Positions 1 to 6,538 of a stretch of 6,538 bases of DNA are shown one piece after another. The DNA comes from Negativicutes bacterium (GTDB taxonomy: Bacteria > Bacillota > Negativicutes > JAGOZY01): assembly GCA_018058445.1 (NCBI GenBank), contig JAGOZY010000065.1:1-6538 (forward strand), read 5' to 3'. The position numbers and the translations under genes were made by a program. Below the pieces are notes generated by a model. The model ran no database searches. It was not told where the DNA came from and worked only from the letters and a program-made list of their open reading frames with translations. Position 1 is the stretch's first letter. Every line of letters begins with the position of its first letter.

Positions 1-1
1 C

Positions 2-412
2 ACTTCTGTGGGACTACTGGCGACTGATAGTATTATTGTTACAATGAGTATTTTCGTTTTTGGCGTTGAATCTTTCTTCTTTGCAATCTTATCGATCATG
101 ATCACTGCATTCACGATGAATTATGTTGAAGATGGACTTAATAAGAAAAAAGCGCTCATGATCATCAGTGACTATACGAAAGAAGTCCTTGATGCCCTCT
201 TAAATGAGGTCCAAAAAGGAGTTACAGTAGTGCCTGTAAAAGGCGGCTATCGGCAAGAAGAGCGAGAAATGCTTATGGTAGTGCTTAGCTCCCAAGAATA
301 TCAAAAATCTCTGAGAATCATCCGAAAATATGATCCCAACGCATTTGTAGTTACTTATAATGTATCGGATGTACAAGGACTTGGTTTTACCTATGATTCG
401 CCCGCGATATAA
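2..412 (+). CDS. YitT family membrane protein, C-terminal part (5' end outside window)
   Basis: This is the last 136 codons of a YitT-family integral membrane protein; the reading frame is open to the left edge, so the true start is upstream. The visible part begins with two hydrophobic stretches (roughly residues 10-42) containing the family-like VFGVES turn, then the EDGLN segment that leads into the cytoplasmic DUF2179 domain. DUF2179 runs from about residue 50 to the end and shows KALMIISDY, the KGVTVVPVKGGY segment and a DPNAFVVTYNVSDVQGLGF tail, all typical of the family. The molecular function of YitT proteins is not firmly established; DUF2179 has a PII-like ferredoxin fold and may sense a small ligand (family knowledge). 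It is the only plus-strand gene here and converges on the MmcQ/YjbR gene. A GTG at 8-10 is only an internal Val codon. Family assignment is confident; function is not. Confidence 0.88.
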   Translation, partial: TSVGLLATDSIIVTMSIFVFGVESFFFAILSIMITAFTMNYVEDGLNKKKALMIISDYTKEVLDALLNEVQKGVTVVPVKGGYRQEEREMLMVVLSSQEYQKSLRIIRKYDPNAFVVTYNVSDVQGLGFTYDSPAI

Positions 413-414
413 AT

Positions 415-456
415 AAAAAAAGCCGCAATCTTTCAACGAAAGATTGCGGTTTTTTT
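415..456. terminator. Bidirectional rho-independent terminator between convergent genes
   Basis: A perfect 12-bp stem (423-434 with 438-449) closes a 3-nt AAC loop. It is followed by seven T (450-456) on the plus strand and preceded by seven A (415-421), which become a U-tract on the minus strand. It starts just after the YitT stop codon and lies 31 bp past the stop of the facing MmcQ/YjbR gene, so one hairpin can end both transcripts. Confidence 0.93.
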
Positions 457-486
457 ATATACTTGGACCCCAGCACTCGATAGATT

Positions 487-852
487 TCACATACTTAATT
501 GGGCTTGAGTTTTCTTTGGCAAGCTACTAAAAATAAGTTCGTAGGATTTTTTAAGTAATGGCCCGATCAAAACAGACTGCGCATCTTTTGACTCCAGCTT
601 GATCGAAATCCAGTGAACTTTGTTCATGTAGTAGCCGGGAATGATAAAGTCATAATTTTCTCTTAGTTCCTGATTCATTGCCGGATTACCTTTTAAAGTA
701 ACAATCGACTCATTTTCTTTATTGGTTCCTAAGTAGCCAAATAATTTACCTCCAATAAAAAAACAATAAGCTTGCCATTCTTCCTTGTACAGAACTTCAC
801 TTCCAGGAAATTTTTTGGCTTCTTCTAAAATCCAGTTATAAGAAGTTTTCAT
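487..852 (-). CDS. MmcQ/YjbR family protein
   Basis: A 121-residue single-domain protein of the MmcQ/YjbR (DUF419) family, which adopts a CyaY-like fold and is usually annotated as DNA-binding; its cellular role is not settled. The sequence shows the family layout: an N-terminal helix with FPGSEV, a short strand pair around CFFIGGKLFGYLG, a VTLKGNP segment, the hallmark PGYYMNKVHWISI, and the C-terminal helix SYELIFSSLPKK. Length matches the family norm (about 115-125). I chose the ATG at 850-852 over the in-frame TTG at 868-870, because an AAAGGA ribosome binding site lies between them with 9 nt spacing. It appears monocistronic: guaA upstream has its own terminator, and the gene ends at the shared hairpin at 423-449. 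No secretion signal is visible. Confidence 0.88.
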   Translation of the reverse strand: MKTSYNWILEEAKKFPGSEVLYKEEWQAYCFFIGGKLFGYLGTNKENESIVTLKGNPAMNQELRENYDFIIPGYYMNKVHWISIKLESKDAQSVLIGPLLKKSYELIFSSLPKKTQAQLSM

Positions 853-861
853 GCAAATTCG

Positions 862-867
862 TCCTTT
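862..867 (-). promoter_or_regulatory. Ribosome binding site that fixes the MmcQ/YjbR start
   Basis: AAAGGA on the minus strand, 9 nt before the ATG at 852. It sits inside the region that would be translated if the upstream TTG (870) were used, so it favours the shorter 121-residue product. Confidence 0.75.
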
Positions 868-870
868 CAA

Positions 871-1020
871 ATTTAAATAAACTATCCGAAAGTTTTCTTT
901 TATTTGGCCAATATTAAAAAATTCTATAGAGAATTCTAATCTAAAAGTATAGTTCTATAAAAAACTCTAGACACCTTTGAAATCACTTTTTATTTGATAC
1001 ACCATTCATCTTATTGATAA
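871..1020. other. AT-rich intergenic region upstream of the MmcQ/YjbR gene
   Basis: This non-coding stretch lies between the guaA terminator and the MmcQ/YjbR start. It must hold the promoter of that gene, but none stands out. A possible minus-strand -10 is TATACT (946-951), with only a poor -35 match at 17-18 nt. The motif TAGAA occurs three times on the minus strand (922-926, 934-938, 953-957), overlapping a GAATTC palindrome at 931-936. No ORF, tRNA or clear structured RNA is seen. Confidence 0.4.
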
Positions 1021-1021
1021 G

Positions 1022-1061
1022 AAAAAAAGCAAAGTCTTGAGTTCTCAAGACTTTGCTTTTT
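1022..1061 (-). terminator. Rho-independent terminator of guaA
   Basis: A long, perfectly complementary inverted repeat (1024-1040 with 1045-1061, plus a possible closing G-C around the short loop) begins 2 nt after the guaA stop codon. On the minus strand the stem ends in a run of seven T (complement of 1022-1028). The GC part of the stem reads GCAAAGTCTTGAG. This is a strong intrinsic terminator separating guaA from the next gene. Confidence 0.93.
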
Positions 1062-1063
1062 AG

Positions 1064-2608
1064 TTATTCCCACTCAATTGTGCTTGGTGGTTTTGAGGTA
1101 ATGTCATAGACAATTCGGTTGACGCCTTTGACTTCGTTTACGATTCGTTTAGAAATTTGGTCGAGGATTTCATAAGGTAGACGTACCCAGTCAGCGGTCA
1201 TGGCATCTTCACTGCTTACGATTCGCAGACCTACTGTGTAGTCATAGGTTCGCTCGTCACCCATAACGCCTACGCTTTTCAGTCCTGGTAGGACAGCGAA
1301 AGCTTGCCAGATTTGGCGGTAGAGGCCGGCATTGGTGATTTCTTCTCTCACGATTGCATCGGCTTCTCGGACGATTTCCAGTTTTTCTTCTGTGATTTCG
1401 CCAATGATTCGGATCGCAAGACCTGGGCCTGGGAATGGCTGACGCCAGACGATTTCTTCTGGTACATCAATTGCAAGGCCTAATTTTCGAACTTCGTCTT
1501 TGAAAAGCTCTCGCAATGGCTCAATCAAGGAGAAGTGCATATCTTCTGGTAGGCCGCCTACGTTGTGATGGCTTTTGATTACAGCAGCTGTATCGGTTCC
1601 GCTTTCTACGACATCTGGATAAACGGTTCCTTGAACGAGAAAATCAATTTGACCTAGTTTACGAGCTTCATCTTCAAAGAGACGAATAAATTCTTCACCA
1701 ATGCGTTTTCGCTTCTCTTCTGGATCGGTAATACCAGCGATTCGACCCATAAAACGCTCTCTGGCATCGACATGAACTAAATTGATATGAAAGCCATCTC
1801 GGAAGGTTTTAACAACTTTAGCGGACTCGTCTTTTCGCATAAAGCCATGATCCACATATACACAAGTCAATTGATCACCGATCGCTCTATGTACAAGTAC
1901 GGCAGCAACTGAAGAATCCACACCGCCTGAGAGGGCGCAGAGGACTTTTTTATCGCCGACTTTTTCCTTAATCATGCGAATTTGCTCTTCCGCAAAAGAG
2001 CCCATATCCCAATCTCCTTTGCATTTACAAATATCAAAGAGGAAATGGCGGATCAGATCAAGTCCTTTGACGGTATCGACAACTTCTGGATGGAATTGAA
2101 AACCATATAAGTGTTTTTCAGCATTTTCCATTCCAGCAACTGGGGTATGATTGGTGGAAGCAGTTACCAAGAAGCCTTCCGGCGCTTTACAAACTACATC
2201 GCCATGAGTCATCAGAACTTTGGGATCTTCTTGGATAGTCGCAAGGATTCCGGGATTGCTCGCCAATGTGAGGTCCATTACGCCATATTCACGATTTTCT
2301 GCCCGCTCTACTTGACCCCCATATTCCTTAGCAATCAATTGCATTCCATAGCAAATACCAAAAATAGGAATTCCTAATTCAAACAGTTTTGGGTCAACTT
2401 TCGGAGCTTTTTCATCATATACGCTGGAAGGACCGCCTGACATGAAAATACCTTTTAGATTTGCCCCTTGGATTTTTTCCAGACTTGCGGTATAAGGCCA
2501 AATCTCACAGTAGACTCCGCACTCACGAACTCGGCGCGCGATGAGTTGGCTGTATTGACCTCCAAAATCTAGAATAAGAATCCGATCATGATTTGTTCCA
2601 ACTGACAT
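1064..2608 (-). CDS. guaA: GMP synthase (glutamine-hydrolysing)
   Basis: A 514-residue bifunctional enzyme that converts XMP to GMP using ATP and glutamine-derived ammonia, the last step of guanine nucleotide synthesis, in the cytosol. Residues about 9-195 form the class I glutamine amidotransferase, with [15 protein letters not shown] at the start, the nucleophile Cys86 in GICYGMQ, and His173 and Glu175 in GFQFHPEV. Residues about 205-390 form the ATP pyrophosphatase, with the PP-loop SGGVDSS (227-233) and the later VESGTD motif. The rest is the dimerisation and XMP-binding domain, with [13 protein letters not shown] and the canonical C-terminus KPPSTIEWE. Length is normal and all key residues are present. 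The ATG at 2608 has a strong GGGGAGGAG site 9 nt upstream. It lies downstream of groEL but has its own promoter and terminator. guaB, often near guaA in Firmicutes, is not in this window. Confidence 0.98.
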   Translation of the reverse strand: MSVGTNHDRILILDFGGQYSQLIARRVRECGVYCEIWPYTASLEKIQGANLKGIFMSGGPSSVYDEKAPKVDPKLFELGIPIFGICYGMQLIAKEYGGQVERAENREYGVMDLTLASNPGILATIQEDPKVLMTHGDVVCKAPEGFLVTASTNHTPVAGMENAEKHLYGFQFHPEVVDTVKGLDLIRHFLFDICKCKGDWDMGSFAEEQIRMIKEKVGDKKVLCALSGGVDSSVAAVLVHRAIGDQLTCVYVDHGFMRKDESAKVVKTFRDGFHINLVHVDARERFMGRIAGITDPEEKRKRIGEEFIRLFEDEARKLGQIDFLVQGTVYPDVVESGTDTAAVIKSHHNVGGLPEDMHFSLIEPLRELFKDEVRKLGLAIDVPEEIVWRQPFPGPGLAIRIIGEITEEKLEIVREADAIVREEITNAGLYRQIWQAFAVLPGLKSVGVMGDERTYDYTVGLRIVSSEDAMTADWVRLPYEILDQISKRIVNEVKGVNRIVYDITSKPPSTIEWE

Positions 2609-2661
2609 ATTATTCTGCTCCTCCCCATTTCCCTGTGTCCCCTTAAAAGGGCTACCTTTAA

Positions 2662-2691
2662 ATTATAACCAAAAAGGGGTAATTTAGTCTA
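2662..2691 (-). promoter_or_regulatory. Predicted SigA-type promoter of guaA
   Basis: On the minus strand TAGACT (-35, 2686-2691, 4 of 6 consensus) is separated by 18 bp from a perfect TATAAT (-10, 2662-2667). Initiation near 2655 would give a leader of about 45 nt. That leader holds a short potential hairpin (2640-2651, CCCTT/AAGGG type) and the strong ribosome binding site. The leader is too short for a purine riboswitch, and no intrinsic terminator lies before guaA. Confidence 0.7.
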
Positions 2692-2695
2692 GGGC

Positions 2696-2736
2696 AATAA
2701 AAAAGAAAGAGGGAAAATCCCTCTTTCTTTTTTATT
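2696..2736 (-). terminator. Rho-independent terminator of groES-groEL
   Basis: A perfect inverted repeat (2696-2714 with 2718-2736, loop AAA) lies 24 bp after the groEL stop codon. The central stem is AGAAAGAGGGA paired with TCCCTCTTTCT. On the minus strand it is followed by a T-rich run from the complement of 2699-2704. It separates the chaperonin operon from guaA. Confidence 0.93.
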
Positions 2737-2760
2737 ATCTTTAGTGATCTGGGATGATTC

Positions 2761-4395
<1,635 letters not shown>

Positions 4396-4416
4396 TCACT
4401 CCTATATTATAAAAAA

Positions 4417-4707
4417 TTATTTTACAACGACTGCCAAAATATCCCGCTCACTCAGAACCAGATAGTCTTGACCGTCTACTTTAATCTCAGAACCTGCATA
4501 TTTTGCGAAAATAACTCGGTCACCTTTTTTGACTTCGAGAGCAACTTTTTGACCGTTGTCTAAAGTTCTTCCAGTTCCGACTTCAATAACTTCGCCTTCT
4601 TGCGGTTTTTCTTTGGTCGCTGTATCAGGCAATACGATACCGCTTTTTGTTACTTCTTCTCGGTCCAACGCTTTGATCACTACACGATCTGCCAATGGTT
4701 TAATCAT
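4417..4707 (-). CDS. groES: Co-chaperonin GroES (Hsp10)
   Basis: A 96-residue co-chaperonin that caps the GroEL ring as a heptamer. It begins [14 protein letters not shown], carries the mobile loop at about residues 17-33 with the GroEL-binding hydrophobic tripeptide Ile24-Val25-Leu26 within SGIVLPDTA, and has the roof-loop region near [10 protein letters not shown]. It closes with [13 protein letters not shown] and [14 protein letters not shown], the standard C-terminal pattern. Length is typical. The ATG at 4707 follows a near-perfect GAGGAGG site with 8 nt spacing. It is the first gene of the heat-shock operon, directly downstream of the promoter and CIRCE operator. Confidence 0.98.
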   Translation of the reverse strand: MIKPLADRVVIKALDREEVTKSGIVLPDTATKEKPQEGEVIEVGTGRTLDNGQKVALEVKKGDRVIFAKYAGSEIKVDGQDYLVLSERDILAVVVK

Positions 4708-4740
4708 GGATAGTGCCTCCTCATAACTTTTATTGTTTTG

Positions 4741-4767
4741 TTAGCACTCTAATCTGACGAGTGCTAA
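4741..4767 (-). promoter_or_regulatory. CIRCE operator (HrcA binding site)
   Basis: The inverted repeat TTAGCACTC (4741-4749), 9 nt, GAGTGCTAA (4759-4767) matches the CIRCE consensus at every arm position. It lies just downstream of the predicted groES start point (about +4 to +30) and 33 bp before the groES ATG. By established knowledge, the repressor HrcA binds here and is released on heat shock, when GroEL is titrated by unfolded protein. hrcA itself is not in this window. Confidence 0.98.
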
Positions 4768-4777
4768 ACACAAATTT

Positions 4778-4807
4778 ATGATACCACTCTTTCGGTAGAA
4801 AAATCAA
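4778..4807 (-). promoter_or_regulatory. groES-groEL promoter, extended -10
   Basis: On the minus strand TTGATT (-35, 4802-4807) is followed after 18 bp by TATCAT (-10, 4778-4783). The -10 is directly preceded by TGG (4784-4786), making an extended -10 (TGn). The predicted start is near 4771, just ahead of the CIRCE element, the usual arrangement for HrcA control. The -35 lies only 12 bp from the stop codon of the preceding response regulator gene. Confidence 0.82.
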
Positions 4808-4819
4808 CCTTTTCAAAGT

Positions 4820-5410
4820 TTATTTCTCCGATAATTTCTCCACTGCATTTAAAACAGCAGCAGCCACTTCACTCAAAGTTAACCGTTTTTCCATACTGTA
4901 CTGACGCAATCTTTGATAAGCTTCTTCTTCGGAGTAACCAAATTTGCTTTGGAGTAGTGATTTGGCTTTATCGATTTCACTGCGTTTTTTTAGTTTGTCA
5001 TCTACTTCGGCAATTTCTTTAATTAAATTTTGATAATCCTCGAACCGCTTCATTGCAATCGTGAGCGCAGGAAATAACTGCTCTTCCCGAATCGGTTTAA
5101 CCAGATAGCCATGAAGCCCCAACTGGGCTGCTTGGTCGACAAATTTATCCTGACTATAGGCTGTGAGCAAAAGAACCGGAATCTTCATTGCTTTTTGAAT
5201 CTCTTTAGCTGCTTCGAGCCCGTTGGTTTTTGGCATTTGGATATCTAAGATGGCAAGATCTGGTTGGTGCTTTTGGGCAAAACTCAAAGCCTGCTGGCCA
5301 TCCGCAGCTTCTGCGACAACCTCATGTCCTTCACTTTCAAGCATTTCTTTTAAATCCATCCGAATTAAAGGTTCGTCATCGGCAATTAAGATACGCCATT
5401 TCTTTTTCAT
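4820..5410 (-). CDS. ANTAR-domain response regulator (EutV/AmiR-NasR type, probable RNA-binding antiterminator)
   Basis: A 196-residue two-domain regulator. Residues about 5-122 are a receiver domain with the acidic pair Asp11-Asp12, phospho-acceptor Asp56 in LAILDIQMP, Thr83 in LLTAY and Lys105 in YLVKPI, so all phosphorylation residues are intact. A helical linker (about 120-140) leads to an ANTAR domain (about 137-193) with the typical pattern SEIDKAKSLLQSKFGYSEEEAYQRLRQYSM and a closing helix LSEVAAAVLNAV. ANTAR proteins bind paired hexaloop hairpins in nascent RNA and prevent termination (family knowledge). The gene starts 6 bp after the kinase stop and lacks a good Shine-Dalgarno at normal spacing: TTAGG abuts the ATG and GGTGA is about 14 nt away. 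This suggests translational coupling to the kinase gene. No ethanolamine gene is nearby, so I do not assign eutV. Family is certain; the regulated process is unknown. Confidence 0.93.
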   Translation of the reverse strand: MKKKWRILIADDEPLIRMDLKEMLESEGHEVVAEAADGQQALSFAQKHQPDLAILDIQMPKTNGLEAAKEIQKAMKIPVLLLTAYSQDKFVDQAAQLGLHGYLVKPIREEQLFPALTIAMKRFEDYQNLIKEIAEVDDKLKKRSEIDKAKSLLQSKFGYSEEEAYQRLRQYSMEKRLTLSEVAAAVLNAVEKLSEK

Positions 5411-5416
5411 CCTAAT

Positions 5417-6538
5417 TTATTCACCACTCTTAAACCAAATTTCTGCGAGAGTCTCAACCCCAGCAGAGTGAATAAGAAAGCGTCCTTGAAGATCTTGCTG
5501 CACAAGTGTTTGTACGATTTTTAGCCCTAAATGCGAATCCTTTTCGAGGGAAAATTCCGCAGGTAGTATGACTCCTTGGTTGCTGACGCAAAGATGAATC
5601 TGATCTTCCAGCTTCTCCCATTTGATTTGAAGCCCTTTGCCATTTGCCTGACCATGAGAAAGGGCATTTTGAACGAGTTCATTTAGAATGAGTCCAAGAG
5701 CAGTGGCCTGTCTAGAACCTAATTGTAAAGGAGTTCCCTGAATTCGCCACGGAGTCTGGCTTGGATCGAGAAGGGCAATCTGCCTGGTGATTTGAAGAAG
5801 CCTTTCGACGATTTCTTTCAGCTCGACTTGCTCATCGTGCTGATAGGACAAGATGTCATGAACCAAGGCCATGCTTGAAATACGCTGGATACTGTCTTGA
5901 AGAGCAGACTTTGTCTCTTCTGAATTACTTCTGCGCATTTGCATACTAAGTAAACTCGACACAGTCTGTAAATTATTCTTCACTCGGTGATGAATTTCCT
6001 GAATGATGGTCGCTTGGCTTTGAATTTCTTTTTCTTTTTGCCAAACCTCTGTCTTATCCGAAATCAGAACAATCATCTTCTTAAAAATACCCTTGGATAG
6101 AACTGGAATAAATCGATTTTTCCAGACCCGATGCTCGCTTCGCTCTTCGATCTCAATCCCTTGTAGACTTTGCTTGGCCCTCGTAAATCCTTTTAAACTC
6201 AGCGCACGATCATAGTACCATCGCCCAATAAGCTGACTGATGCCAAGAGGACGATAAAGCTGCTCAGCCGCTCGATTGGCCCAAATGATTTTTCCTTCGC
6301 TATCCAAAATCAAAAAACTTTCTTGGTTATCAAGTCCACGAAAAATCTCACTGTCGGCCCTTAATGTGCCTTTAAAGAGCTCGAGAGAAGTCTCAAGAAC
6401 AATGGCTTGTCGCGTCCGATCTGAGTCAGGAATAGCCCAATCTAACGTTAAAATTACTTCTGGCTGATCGTCATTTAGACAAATCGGCCAGGCCATCAAA
6501 TCAAGCTCTTGATCGGTGATACTCCACTGTCGTTTTCC
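5417..6538 (-). CDS. Sensor histidine kinase, HisKA_2 type (PdtaS/EutW-like), N-terminus outside window
   Basis: 373 codons are visible and the frame is open to the right edge, so the start lies beyond 6538; the TTG/ATG at 6494-6499 are internal. Numbering from the edge, residues 1 to about 55 look like the end of an N-terminal sensory domain of the kind found in PdtaS/EutW kinases. A PAS domain follows (about 68-165, ESFLILDSEGKIIWANRAAEQLY). The HisKA_2 phosphorylation helix has EIHHRVKNNLQTVSSLLSMQMRR, with the His pair at 183-184. The HATPase domain has the N-box LNELVQNALSHG (about 285-296) and the G2 segment LGLKIVQTLV. The G1 box reads NQGVI instead of DxGxG. No membrane segment is visible, so it is probably a soluble cytosolic sensor. 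It forms a cognate pair with the ANTAR regulator 6 bp downstream. Its signal cannot be read from the sequence. Confidence 0.92.
   Translation of the reverse strand, partial: GKRQWSITDQELDLMAWPICLNDDQPEVILTLDWAIPDSDRTRQAIVLETSLELFKGTLRADSEIFRGLDNQESFLILDSEGKIIWANRAAEQLYRPLGISQLIGRWYYDRALSLKGFTRAKQSLQGIEIEERSEHRVWKNRFIPVLSKGIFKKMIVLISDKTEVWQKEKEIQSQATIIQEIHHRVKNNLQTVSSLLSMQMRRSNSEETKSALQDSIQRISSMALVHDILSYQHDEQVELKEIVERLLQITRQIALLDPSQTPWRIQGTPLQLGSRQATALGLILNELVQNALSHGQANGKGLQIKWEKLEDQIHLCVSNQGVILPAEFSLEKDSHLGLKIVQTLVQQDLQGRFLIHSAGVETLAEIWFKSGE

Noticed and set aside
8..10. GTG at 8 as a real start for the YitT-family gene
   Set aside because: The frame is open upstream, and the sequence begins in the middle of the membrane domain, so this is an internal Val codon.
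200..436. 78-codon minus-strand frame overlapping the YitT gene and its terminator
   Set aside because: It runs through the terminator hairpin and is antisense to a recognised coding region, with no protein features of its own.
853..870. TTG start at 868-870, giving a 127-residue MmcQ/YjbR protein
   Set aside because: The AAAGGA site lies within these six codons and is correctly spaced for the ATG at 852, and family members start near that ATG.
6494..6499. Start codon of the histidine kinase at TTG/ATG 6494-6499
   Set aside because: The frame is open to the window edge (residues GKRQWSITDQELD precede it), there is no ribosome binding site, and kinases of this type have a longer N-terminal sensory domain.

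Overview
The window looks like ordinary core chromosome from a Gram-positive anaerobe of the Firmicutes (Bacillota), most likely Clostridia-like. Four things point there: a perfect CIRCE/HrcA heat-shock operator, strong purine-rich ribosome binding sites (GAGGAGG, GGGGAGGAG), a YitT-family membrane protein, and an EutW/EutV-type kinase and ANTAR regulator pair. All 23 Arg codons of groEL read by hand are CGN (10 CGT, 8 CGC, 5 CGA) with no AGA or AGG, which argues against the very AT-rich Clostridium sensu stricto. I cannot name a genus.

Layout: seven genes, one on the plus strand and six on the minus strand. At the left edge the 3' part of a YitT-family gene (plus) converges on a small MmcQ/YjbR-family gene (minus), and a bidirectional hairpin terminator separates them. 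Then, all on the minus strand and read from right to left, come a sensor histidine kinase (its 5' end lies off the right edge), an ANTAR response regulator, groES, groEL, guaA and the MmcQ/YjbR gene.

Transcription units inferred from the sequence: (1) kinase-regulator, 6 bp apart and probably translationally coupled; (2) groES-groEL, with its own extended -10 promoter, a perfect CIRCE operator and a strong terminator; (3) guaA alone, with its own promoter in the groEL-guaA gap and its own terminator; (4) the MmcQ/YjbR gene, ending at the shared bidirectional terminator.

Functionally the window mixes housekeeping chaperonin, GMP synthesis and a signal-transduction pair that probably acts on RNA (antitermination) rather than on promoters. 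The target of that pair is not evident here, and this is the most open biological question in the window. I found no mobile element, CRISPR array, tRNA, rRNA or convincing new system.
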